Made by a program: the position numbers and the translations under genes. A DNA stretch of 34,143 bases from Candidatus Pelagibacter sp. GTDB taxonomy: Bacteria; Pseudomonadota; Alphaproteobacteria; Pelagibacterales; Pelagibacteraceae. Position 1 is the stretch's first letter. Every line of letters begins with the position of its first letter. Of this stretch, positions 1 through 6,279 are shown piece by piece. Below the pieces are notes generated by a model. The model did no database searches. It was not told the origin of the DNA and worked only from the letters and a program-made list of their open reading frames with translations. The DNA lies in the NCBI GenBank assembly GCA_028227525.1, contig JAOJAE010000013.1, forward strand, positions 1-34,143, in the 5' to 3' direction.

Positions 1-1
1 T

Positions 2-133
2 TTAAAGATAAAATATCTTCAAATGATTAGAAATAGATACATTTCTACTTTACTGAATTTTACTAATGAACAAATAAATAAAGGTATAATTGAAACTGAA
101 AAAATTTATCAATCTAATAAAATCAATTATTAA
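2..133 (+). CDS. 3' end of a gene cut by the left window edge
   Basis: The reading frame starting at base 2 is open from the window edge to a TAA at 131-133, giving about 43 C-terminal residues. The first part, with RNRYISTLLNFTNEQINKG, looks like the tail of an enzyme, possibly a class I methyltransferase, but this is a weak impression. The last 14 residues (IETEKIYQSNKINY) are encoded by a 43-base stretch identical to part of the dehydrogenase gene at 1996-2853 and in the same reading frame. The natural C-terminus may therefore have been replaced. No function can be assigned from the visible part. Confidence 0.5.
   Translation, partial: LKIKYLQMIRNRYISTLLNFTNEQINKGIIETEKIYQSNKINY
88..130 (+). 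repeat. 43-bp exact repeat, copy 1 (inverted copy at 2509-2551)
   Basis: These 43 bases are identical to the reverse complement of 2509-2551, which lies inside the dehydrogenase gene. Identity ends abruptly on both sides, although a few flanking codons (NK-G before the block) remain loosely alignable. Both copies are read in the same frame, encoding IETEKIYQSNKINY. A match this long by chance within 3 kb is very unlikely even in AT-rich DNA. Confidence 0.9.
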
Positions 134-174
134 AATTTAAAGATAGATTAATTTGTTTTATTTTAAAAAAATAA

Positions 175-702
175 TTAAAGCATTCTTTTTAATAAATTAT
201 CACTAAAAAATAATCTATGAGTAATTACTGCAAGTATGTGAATTATAATTAGTGCTATCAATATATAGTTTGAAATAACATGAATATCATAAAACAATTC
301 ACCTAATTCAAAATTATCTTGAATTTTAATTTTTTTAAAAACGATCGTCAGCGTTTCACCATTAAATAATTTTTTAAAAATTCCCGATATTGTGATTGAT
401 AGAATTGTCACATATAGCAGGACATGATTTAACTTTGCCAAAAATTTTTGACCTTTAAAAACACTTGGCTCTAACTTGGGAGTCGGATTTAACAAATTAT
501 TAAGTAACCTTAAGATTACCAGGTAAAATATAGATAAACCAACTGCCACATGTATATCTTCTACAGTTAGTCTTTCAGGTCCAAAATCTAAATCTACTAA
601 ATAAAATCCAAGTGGAATTTGTATAAAAAGTAATATCGCACTTAACCAATGCAATGATTTGGAAATTAAACCATACTCTGTTAATGTGTTTTTAACATGC
701 AT
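175..702 (-). CDS. cytochrome b561-family membrane protein
   Basis: A 175-residue integral membrane protein with about four hydrophobic helices (near residues 18-37, 50-66, 92-110 and 142-165). Helix-associated histidines at H18 (LHWLSA), H51 (DIHVAVG), H93, H141 and H155 suit di-haem b ligation, as in bacterial cytochrome b561 (CybB/YodB family). Such proteins move electrons between quinol and periplasmic acceptors such as c-type cytochromes. The divergent neighbour encodes a periplasmic cytochrome c'-like protein, so the two probably form one electron-transfer pair. Its 5' end overlaps the neighbour's 5' end by 6 bases, so no separate promoter region exists between them. The exact electron donor and acceptor are unknown. 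Confidence 0.85.
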   Translation of the reverse strand: MHVKNTLTEYGLISKSLHWLSAILLFIQIPLGFYLVDLDFGPERLTVEDIHVAVGLSIFYLVILRLLNNLLNPTPKLEPSVFKGQKFLAKLNHVLLYVTILSITISGIFKKLFNGETLTIVFKKIKIQDNFELGELFYDIHVISNYILIALIIIHILAVITHRLFFSDNLLKRML

Positions 703-1164
703 TCTTTAATTAAACATATTGCAAAGAACATTGGTATTAGTTTGTTTTTAATAATTTCAATACTTATTGCCACACACGCACATTCTGAACAATCAGCTGA
801 GGATATAATTAAAAATAGAAAAGCTTTATTTAGCAAAAACTATAGTACCGCTAAAAAAGTTCAATCACTCTCATCAAGTGGGGATTTTGATGGAGCAAAA
901 AAATTAATGCTAGAAATGAGTGAAAATTACAAAACTTTATTAAAAATGTTTCCAGATAACACTAAAGAAGGATTTAAAACAGAAGTTACTCCTTTAGTAT
1001 GGGAGGAAAAAGATAAGTTTAATTCTTTAATGGAAAAATCCTCTAATGATATGATTGAACTAGCATCAATTATTGAAAATTCTGATAATATTAGAGGAAC
1101 ATTAGGTAAGTTAATGTGGGGCAACTGCAAAGCTTGTCATTCGAAATATAGAGTAGAGCATTAA
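697..1164 (+). CDS. periplasmic cytochrome c'/c556-like protein
   Basis: 155 residues. The N-terminus is a signal peptide (hydrophobic stretch around residues 13-27, likely cleavage after THAHS). The mature part is helical and ends with a C-terminal haem-binding CxxCH (CKACH) at about residues 145-149. A single C-terminal haem motif on a four-helix protein is the layout of the cytochrome c'/c556 family. The axial ligand cannot be fixed from sequence alone. It starts at ATG 697, inside the first codons of the divergent b561 gene; no other ATG gives a complete signal peptide. It is presumably the redox partner of that b561. Confidence 0.85.
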   Translation: MHSLIKHIAKNIGISLFLIISILIATHAHSEQSAEDIIKNRKALFSKNYSTAKKVQSLSSSGDFDGAKKLMLEMSENYKTLLKMFPDNTKEGFKTEVTPLVWEEKDKFNSLMEKSSNDMIELASIIENSDNIRGTLGKLMWGNCKACHSKYRVEH

Positions 1165-1194
1165 TTTTTAATTAGTCCATATTTTGATAATTTG

Positions 1195-1716
1195 ATGATT
1201 CCAATAAAAATTAAAGAACACTTGGATAATTATATTCATCAAGAAGTTTATGTGCAAATAGCCGTATTAAAAGGTAAGGAAAAAGTATCAACAAATGCTG
1301 CAATTAATAGTTATTTTAACTCAAATCATTTTAGAGATTTGTCTGAGGGTAGGCCTTATGATCATTTTATAGATGGATTGAATGATAAGTGTTTAATCAA
1401 ATTAATAAATTCGCCTATGAAAGACAAAGAAACCAATGATGAAGTGATCATTGAACTTCAAAAAAAGTTAAAAGAGTTGAGTAATGATGAATTAGAAAAT
1501 ACTTTCTGGGAAATTGAGACTGGTGAATTTTTAAACAACGATCAAATTAAAGAGCTTGAACAAGAAAGAGATCAAATGATAAAAAGTTTAGATCTTAAGA
1601 ATAAAAATAATGTTCATCAGGTTCTATTTAATTTTTGTAAAAAATATGAAGAATTATGCATCATCAAATATCCTGATGCGCCATTACCTTTAGAAATATT
1701 AAAATCAATTAATTAA
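1195..1716 (+). CDS. hypothetical protein, 173 aa
   Basis: A soluble, charged protein with no signal peptide or membrane segment and no family I recognise. ATG at 1195 is the preferred start; a TTG directly before it (1192) would add one residue. The middle third (about residues 85-140) is rich in Glu, Lys and Leu and probably helical, with possible coiled-coil character. The C-terminus contains a short proline-containing segment (YPDAPLPLEILKS). It lies 30 bases after the cytochrome c' gene on the same strand and may be co-transcribed. A row of stem-loops follows it. The codon use resembles the neighbours, so it is likely a real gene. Confidence 0.7.
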   Translation: MIPIKIKEHLDNYIHQEVYVQIAVLKGKEKVSTNAAINSYFNSNHFRDLSEGRPYDHFIDGLNDKCLIKLINSPMKDKETNDEVIIELQKKLKELSNDELENTFWEIETGEFLNNDQIKELEQERDQMIKSLDLKNKNNVHQVLFNFCKKYEELCIIKYPDAPLPLEILKSIN

Positions 1717-1722
1717 ATTTTT

Positions 1723-1808
1723 AAGGGTTCGCTCTTTAAGATAAGTCCTAAAGAGCTCCCTTATACAGCCTCTTCGGCTTTTAAATCCGTTTGGATTTTA
1801 TTTGTTTG
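1723..1808 (+). terminator. three consecutive stem-loops ending in a T-rich tract
   Basis: Stem 1 pairs AAGGG (1723-1727) plus GCTCTTTA (1731-1738) with TAAAGAGC (1749-1756) plus CCCTT (1758-1762). Stem 2 pairs AGCC (1767-1770) with GGCT (1776-1779). Stem 3 pairs AAATCC (1783-1788) with GGATTT (1793-1798) and is followed by TTTATTTGTTTGTTTT. On the plus strand this can end the transcript of the preceding hypothetical gene. Stem 1 is far longer than needed for termination. The same bases overlap the downstream part of a small minus-strand ORF, so the structure may instead act in a minus-strand RNA. Confidence 0.55.
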
Positions 1809-1859
1809 TTTTATGGATTGTTTCTTCAGCTAAGTGTCAGGTGGTGTAAGTTTTAACAT
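1761..1859 (-). pseudogene. small ORF with consensus Shine-Dalgarno and an in-frame amber stop
   Basis: ATG at 1859-1857 is followed by eight codons (MLKLTPPDT) and a TAG at 1832-1830. The same frame stays open for a further 22 codons, rich in Lys and Gln and ending in KAEEAV, to a TAA at 1763-1761. The start has a perfect AAGGAGGT six bases upstream, stronger than almost any other in the window. A single C-to-T change (CAG to TAG) would explain the stop. It could be a decayed small gene, a nine-residue leader peptide with structured downstream RNA, or a base error. I do not recognise the peptide. Confidence 0.4.
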
Positions 1860-1863
1860 AATG

Positions 1864-1871
1864 ACCTCCTT
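1864..1871 (-). promoter_or_regulatory. ribosome binding site AAGGAGGT
   Basis: The minus strand reads AAGGAGGT, fully complementary to the usual 16S anti-Shine-Dalgarno, and is placed correctly before ATG 1859. It is the main evidence that the tiny ORF there is, or was, translated. Confidence 0.65.
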
Positions 1872-1995
1872 GTTATAAAGGTAATTATTAATAAACTTAT
1901 TTCAATTGATTTATTTACTTTAAAAGCAAATATACTTCTTGAATACAACCTGCTGCTTTAGTAGATTCCCGTTAATCTAATAAGTTCTTATTAAA
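1872..1995. other. intergenic sequence with one weak inverted repeat
   Basis: This stretch lies between the small amber-interrupted ORF and the dehydrogenase stop. It contains TAGATT / AATCTA arms (1965-1982 region, enclosing CCCGTT on the plus strand), which could be a weak terminator for the dehydrogenase transcript or the start of a minus-strand leader. I found no convincing promoter or further ORF in it. Confidence 0.3.
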
Positions 1996-2853
1996 TTATT
2001 TTTTATCAATTAATTCACTAATAAAATTTTCGCCATAGCCATCATCTACAGCTTTTTGAAAATAATTTTTATTATCTTCTGCAATTTTTTCAGCTTCTGG
2101 AAAATCTTTTAATAGATCTTGAATGTAAGTTAAGTCTTTTACAGAATTAGTTGCTGTAAATTTAAATCCTTTTGAATCTCCTTTAAGCAAAGCATCAAAA
2201 ACTCTAATAAGTGCAGCTGAATTTCCAGAGCCAAGTTTCGCTACATCAAATAATTTTTGTAAATCTAAATCAAATTTTTTAGCAGCTTTTGCCATATGAT
2301 TTATTAATGCAGCATTACCCAGTGTTAAAAAATTGTTTAAAAGCTTTGATTTTGCACCCATTCCAACAGGACCAAAGTGAAAATAATTCTTACAAAAAAG
2401 TTTTAATGTTGGTTCTGCTAATTTAAAGTTATTATCTGTTGCCCCAACAATACCACCCAAGACACCTTCTTCTGCTTGAACAGGGCCACCCATTACAGGA
2501 CATTCTACATAATTGATTTTATTAGATTGATAAATTTTTTCAGTTTCAATTGATCCTGTCTTGTTGTGAGTAGTGATATCAATGATTAACGTTTTTTCAT
2601 CTAAAATAATTGAAAGTTTTGAAGCAATTTCTTTTGCAATAGGGGTATTAGTTACGCATTTAATCAAAACATTTAACTGTTTCTCCTTAAATTCTTCCAG
2701 ACTTTTTACTTCTTTTGCACCTTTGCTTACAATTTTTTCTATTGGCTTTCTATTTTTGTTAGCGATTACAAATAAGTTATTACCTTTATCTAAAATATTT
2801 TTAGCTATTCCATAGCCCATGTAACCAACACCGATAAAGCCAATATTATTCAT
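1996..2853 (-). CDS. 3-hydroxyisobutyrate dehydrogenase-family NAD(P)-dependent oxidoreductase
   Basis: 285 residues, the usual length for the beta-hydroxyacid dehydrogenase family (3-hydroxyisobutyrate dehydrogenase, tartronate-semialdehyde reductase, succinic-semialdehyde reductase). The N-terminal Rossmann motif IGFIGVGYMGYG carries GxGxxG. The substrate-binding loop is CPVMGGPVQAEEG at about 118-130. The catalytic lysine fits K170 in GMGAKSKLLNN (165-175). The enzyme would interconvert a 3-hydroxyacid and its semialdehyde in the cytoplasm, but the exact substrate cannot be read from sequence. Codons for residues 102-115 contain the 43-base block repeated at 88-130. The gene looks intact, so the other copy is probably the derived one. 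Confidence 0.88.
   Translation of the reverse strand: MNNIGFIGVGYMGYGIAKNILDKGNNLFVIANKNRKPIEKIVSKGAKEVKSLEEFKEKQLNVLIKCVTNTPIAKEIASKLSIILDEKTLIIDITTHNKTGSIETEKIYQSNKINYVECPVMGGPVQAEEGVLGGIVGATDNNFKLAEPTLKLFCKNYFHFGPVGMGAKSKLLNNFLTLGNAALINHMAKAAKKFDLDLQKLFDVAKLGSGNSAALIRVFDALLKGDSKGFKFTATNSVKDLTYIQDLLKDFPEAEKIAEDNKNYFQKAVDDGYGENFISELIDKK
2509..2551 (-). repeat. 43-bp exact repeat, copy 2 (inverted copy at 88-130)
   Basis: It lies inside the dehydrogenase gene and covers residues I102-Y115 of an otherwise continuous domain, which suggests this is the ancestral position. The partner at 88-130 is in inverted orientation about 2.4 kb away. Confidence 0.9.
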
Positions 2854-2897
2854 ATAATGAAGTTTACATGATAATTTAATATGTATAAAGTTTATTT

Positions 2898-3077
2898 ATG
2901 AAATACTTGTGTGCATTATGAGATTTATTAATAAGTCTTGTTGCCTCAACTGTTATTATCTACGCAATAAATATAGTCGCTGGTTTTGCTGGTGCTGATT
3001 ATCAGTTTAGTCATGGTGAAGCTTTTGTTGTTTGGATTTTAATGGCAATACTAGTTAACAATTGTTTAAAAAGATAA
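2898..3077 (+). pseudogene. small membrane protein ORF interrupted by an in-frame TGA
   Basis: From ATG 2898 the frame reads MKYLCAL, then TGA at 2919-2921, then 51 further codons to TAA at 3075-3077. The downstream part is clearly protein-like: two hydrophobic stretches (LLISLVASTVIIYAINIVAG and AFVVWILMAILV) separated by a short polar loop and ending in CLKR. TGG to TGA at codon 8 would explain it, and Trp is natural just before such a helix. TGA is used as a normal stop elsewhere here (5053-5055), so recoding is unlikely. No ATG, GTG or TTG early in the downstream part restores the first helix. It is either a recent pseudogene or a base error. Confidence 0.5.
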
Positions 3078-3078
3078 A

Positions 3079-4182
3079 TTATAGATTAAATTTTCTTTTT
3101 AAGTGTCTTAGTTTTCCTTCGGTGCTATCGTAGTCAATATAGCAGCCTTGTAAAAATCTATTACCTTCTTTTACTTCATAAGAAGTTCTTCCATGAAGTA
3201 ATCTATAGTTATCCATCATCATTAAATCTTTTGGAGCAAGCTTAAATTCTATCCTATATTTTTTAGAGTTATACATTTCAGATAATTTCTTTCTTGCCTT
3301 GTAATATAAATCTAATTCATCTTTTTCTAGAATTGGTACATAATCTAAACGTGGGCTAAATCGAACTTGTTTAAATGTTTTGTCATCATTCAGTTTAATT
3401 AATTCAGACCAATCTTCCAAAACTACTTCCTTATCAATAAATTTAAATCTTACTTTTACTTCAGATAAAATTTTATAAAATTCTGGATTTTCTTTTTTTA
3501 AATCTTCTGTAACTGTAAAACCGTCTACCAATGTAGACAATCCACCTGTCACTTCACTTTCAATACAATGAAGTAGCTGTATACAGGGTACAGGGTTACG
3601 GTAAGGATTGTCAGTATGAGGTGATAAGCCTAGAGATGTATATGCAAGATCATTTGGATCTGGTTTAGATTTAACATCAAAATATTCACCAAAATTTGTT
3701 CTTCTGACACTACCTATTGAGTTTGCAAATTTAACAATAAAGTTATTTTCAGTTGGAATATTTTTGACGATTACAAAGCCATATTTGTAGAAAGAAACAA
3801 GCAAATCATACATTTCTTTACTATCAAAAAAGTTATCTTGGTATTCAAAGTTTTTTATATTCTCTAAAGTTGAATTCCATTTGATTTTAGGGATAGATTT
3901 TATAACCGTATCATCGTTAGAGAATTCTAAGGCAAGTTTATCAATGTCTAATTTAGATTTTACACCATCATTAAAGTCAATTTCTAGAAATTTTTCATTA
4001 ATATTGGCTGCGTTAATTGATATTTCGCTACTTAAAGTTGTTGGATCAAACAGTCTCTGTTGAGTGCCTTTATCTAAAAATTCTTCACCATCAACTCTTT
4101 CTCTTAACCAAAAAGGGTGTATTTCTTTTTTGGTTAAACCACTGTTGAAGTAAACTTTATTTTCATCAAGTTCAATTTTCAT
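3079..4182 (-). CDS. gamma-butyrobetaine hydroxylase-like Fe(II)/2-oxoglutarate dioxygenase
   Basis: 367 residues with the two-part layout of gamma-butyrobetaine and trimethyllysine hydroxylases. A short N-terminal domain carries HPFWLRERV and QQRLFDPTT, and a TauD-type double-stranded beta-helix follows. Fe ligands fit H189 and D191 (SPHTDNPYRNP) and H330 (NYRLLHGRT); R342 (GNRFLQGCYID) fits 2-oxoglutarate binding. The family hydroxylates a trimethylammonium substrate using O2 and releases succinate and CO2. Betaine-type metabolism also appears at 17542-22732, so a quaternary amine substrate is plausible. Carnitine synthesis or breakdown is an inference. Its stop is one base from the end of the convergent TGA-interrupted ORF. 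Confidence 0.85.
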   Translation of the reverse strand: MKIELDENKVYFNSGLTKKEIHPFWLRERVDGEEFLDKGTQQRLFDPTTLSSEISINAANINEKFLEIDFNDGVKSKLDIDKLALEFSNDDTVIKSIPKIKWNSTLENIKNFEYQDNFFDSKEMYDLLVSFYKYGFVIVKNIPTENNFIVKFANSIGSVRRTNFGEYFDVKSKPDPNDLAYTSLGLSPHTDNPYRNPVPCIQLLHCIESEVTGGLSTLVDGFTVTEDLKKENPEFYKILSEVKVRFKFIDKEVVLEDWSELIKLNDDKTFKQVRFSPRLDYVPILEKDELDLYYKARKKLSEMYNSKKYRIEFKLAPKDLMMMDNYRLLHGRTSYEVKEGNRFLQGCYIDYDSTEGKLRHLKRKFNL

Positions 4183-4248
4183 AACTAGAATCTAGAATTA
4201 TTTAAATTTTAACTTTATTCAACATAAATAAAATAGTAAGAGATTGAT

Positions 4249-5055
4249 GTGGATCAATTTAATTTAAAAAACTACCCAATTTATGCAAATTTTTTAAATA
4301 AGTTAGCGAAAGATTTAACTAAGTTTTATTATAAGAAGTTAGACAAACCTTTTAAGATATCTAATAAGCTAAAAGGTAAGGGATATGATCCTGTAACAAC
4401 TTCTGATAAAGCATTTGAAAAATTTATAAGATCTAAAATTTCTAAAAAATTTCCAAATCATCAAATTATAGGAGAAGAGTATGGTCACAAAAATACCAAA
4501 AGTAAATTTTCATGGGTAATTGACCCAATTGATGGAACCAGATCATATGTGGTGGGAAATCCAAGTTGGAGCAATCTAATTTCTCTAAATTACAATGGGG
4601 AACCTTATTTAGGATTAGCTAATTTTCCAAAAATGAAAAAATATTACTTAAATACAAGTAAAAATTCAGCATATGTTTTTGAAAATAATAAAAAAAGAAA
4701 ACTTAAAGTTAATACTAAAGTAAATTTTGCAAATGCAAAGTTAGCTGCTGCATTTCATAATACTTTATCTTTAAAGCAACAATCAAAAATTAGTAAATTT
4801 ATTAAACGTATGCAATTTCCATGTTTTGATGCACTTACGTATTGTCAGTTAGCTGAAGGTAGACTTGAGTTGGTTGCACAATGTGCAAACAAAATTTGGG
4901 ATATTCATCCTATAATGCCAATAGTAAGAGCAAGCGGAGCAATAGTAACAACTTGGGACAATAAAAATCCTGTAGTTGGTGGAAATATTATTGTTTCAAA
5001 TAATATTTCTAATCATAAAAAAGTGTTAAAATTATTAAAACCTGTTTCAAAATGA
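4249..5055 (+). CDS. hisN: inositol monophosphatase family phosphatase, likely histidinol-phosphatase
   Basis: 268 residues, cytoplasmic. The Li-sensitive phosphatase metal site is clear: GEEYG (E76/E77), DPIDGTRSY (D92, D95) and WDIHP near residue 218, with TSDKAFE upstream. HisN-type histidinol-phosphatases of alphaproteobacteria have this length and motif spacing, but other IMPase substrates (inositol phosphate, PAP) are possible, so the symbol is tentative. It starts at GTG 4249; the ATG at 4247 is in another frame and ends quickly. The stop overlaps the next start (ATGA at 5052-5055), so it heads a translationally coupled run with DUF924 and DUF952. Confidence 0.75.
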   Translation: MDQFNLKNYPIYANFLNKLAKDLTKFYYKKLDKPFKISNKLKGKGYDPVTTSDKAFEKFIRSKISKKFPNHQIIGEEYGHKNTKSKFSWVIDPIDGTRSYVVGNPSWSNLISLNYNGEPYLGLANFPKMKKYYLNTSKNSAYVFENNKKRKLKVNTKVNFANAKLAAAFHNTLSLKQQSKISKFIKRMQFPCFDALTYCQLAEGRLELVAQCANKIWDIHPIMPIVRASGAIVTTWDNKNPVVGGNIIVSNNISNHKKVLKLLKPVSK

Positions 5056-5615
5056 TTCCTAAAAAAGCTCAAGAAATTTTAGATTTTTGGTTTAAAGAAA
5101 CCCCATCTGAAAAGAGATTTAAGAAAGACGAAGTGTTTGATAAAATTATAAGAGATAAGTTTTTAAACGATTATGAACTTGCAAGTCAAAATGAATATGA
5201 TGATTGGCAAGACCAACCAATGAGTGCTTTAGCATTAGTTATTCTTTTTGATCAATTTTCAAGAAACATGTTTAGAGATGATAAAAAAGCTTTTGCACAA
5301 GATCATAAAACAAGATTAATTGTTAATGATGCGGTTTACGCAGGTTATCTCGAGTCTATGAACGAAAATGAAAGATTTTTTATGATTTTACCACTTATTC
5401 ATAGTGAAGAAATAACCGATCATGATATGGCCTATTATCTGCTTAACAAATATCTAAAAGAGTATGAGGAATATGTACAAATTAAAAAATTTTGGAAAGA
5501 TCATACAAAAGCTATAAGACAATTTCATAGATACCCTCATAGAAATAAAATTCTTGGCAGAGAGTCTACTGAAGAAGAACTAGCTTTCTTAAACGGTCCT
5601 AATGCATCCTGGTAG
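5052..5615 (+). CDS. DUF924 family protein
   Basis: 187 residues. It matches the DUF924 (YPO1987-like, tetratricopeptide-fold) family from IPKKAQEILDFWF at the N-terminus, through ALALVILFDQFSRNMFR, to the C-terminal QFHRYPHRNKILGRESTEEE. The family is widespread in proteobacteria and helical, and it has no proven biochemical role. The ATG sits inside the end of the phosphatase gene (4-base overlap), and DUF952 starts two bases after its stop. The three are almost certainly one transcript, although their functions do not obviously connect. Confidence 0.88.
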   Translation: MIPKKAQEILDFWFKETPSEKRFKKDEVFDKIIRDKFLNDYELASQNEYDDWQDQPMSALALVILFDQFSRNMFRDDKKAFAQDHKTRLIVNDAVYAGYLESMNENERFFMILPLIHSEEITDHDMAYYLLNKYLKEYEEYVQIKKFWKDHTKAIRQFHRYPHRNKILGRESTEEELAFLNGPNASW

Positions 5616-5617
5616 CC

Positions 5618-5965
5618 GTGAATTTAAAATATATTTTTAAAATAATTGATGTAAAAGAGTGGCAAAAAGTTAAACAATCAGAGACTTATTTGGGGTCTTC
5701 TAAAGATATAGAAGATGGCTATATTCATTTTTCAGGAGAAGACCAGGTTAAAGGAACTCTTGAAAAGTATTACTCAAAACAAGAAAATCTAGTTTTACTA
5801 AAGGTTGAAACATTAAAATTGGATCATCTAATTTGGGAACAAGCATCAGATGGTAATATGTTTCCTCATTTATACTCTTCATTAGATTTATCTAATATTG
5901 TGGATGAATTTGAGATTAATTTATCTGACAAAGGCATTCACGAACTGCCAGATAATTTTAATTAG
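5618..5965 (+). CDS. DUF952 family protein
   Basis: 115 residues, full length for DUF952. Recognised by YIFKIIDVKEWQK at the start, the DGYIHFSGEDQV segment, and the LIWEQASDGNMFPHLY stretch. The fold is related to ADP-ribosyltransferase-like glutathione-S-transferase-associated domains, but no activity is established. It uses a GTG start at 5618, two bases after the DUF924 stop, so it probably relies on coupling. It is the last gene of the phosphatase-DUF924-DUF952 run. Confidence 0.85.
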   Translation: MNLKYIFKIIDVKEWQKVKQSETYLGSSKDIEDGYIHFSGEDQVKGTLEKYYSKQENLVLLKVETLKLDHLIWEQASDGNMFPHLYSSLDLSNIVDEFEINLSDKGIHELPDNFN

Positions 5966-6087
5966 TTTAATCTGCTAATAGTGTTTAGTTAAAATAAAAC
6001 ACATCATAGAGTATCATATTCAATCATAAATTGTAAATAATATTTATTAAAATAGACACCAGCTTTGATTAGTAGTTAAATTTCTTA

Positions 6088-6279
6088 ATGGCTATTAAAA
6101 GAAAAAAAGTAGCAAAAAAAAAGACTAATAAGAAAAAAACTAAATTAGTCAAAGTATCTAAAAAAATATCAAAAACTAAGAAGAAAGTTGCAAAAAAAAA
6201 GTCAGCAACAAATAAACCTTCTAAAGTTTTTAAAAAAAAAAATAAGATTAATAATAAAAAAAACAGAGAGGTAACAAAT
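6088..6279 (+). CDS. lysine-rich 64-residue ORF fused in frame to the aldehyde dehydrogenase
   Basis: ATG 6088 opens a frame that runs without a stop into the dehydrogenase. Its 64 codons contain 28 lysines and 2 arginines in runs such as KKVAKKK and [10 protein letters not shown], like the basic tails of histone H1-like or nucleoid proteins. It could be a real basic domain, giving a 580-residue long form. It could also be a short basic gene that lost its stop, or an A-rich leader that happens to be open. The strong ribosome binding site before ATG 6280 argues that the 517-residue form is the main product. No clear Shine-Dalgarno precedes ATG 6088. Confidence 0.4.
6265..6271 (+). promoter_or_regulatory. 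ribosome binding site AGAGAGG
   Basis: AGAGAGG lies eight bases before ATG 6280 and inside the lysine-rich frame. It decides the choice of 6280 as the main start of the aldehyde dehydrogenase. Confidence 0.65.

Noticed and set aside
1723..1871. SAM-type or other known riboswitch
   Set aside because: No known aptamer core was recognised, and no minus-strand gene follows that it could control.
88..2551. Amplification chimera explaining the 43-bp inverted repeat
   Set aside because: A chimera would continue as an inverted copy on one side. Here identity ends sharply on both sides and the left frame stays sensible, so a genuine duplication is favoured, though not proven.
2898..3077. TGA recoded as tryptophan in this genome
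   Set aside because: TGA is used as a normal stop in the HisN-like gene at 5053-5055, and no other long gene has internal TGA codons. A local mutation or base error is simpler.
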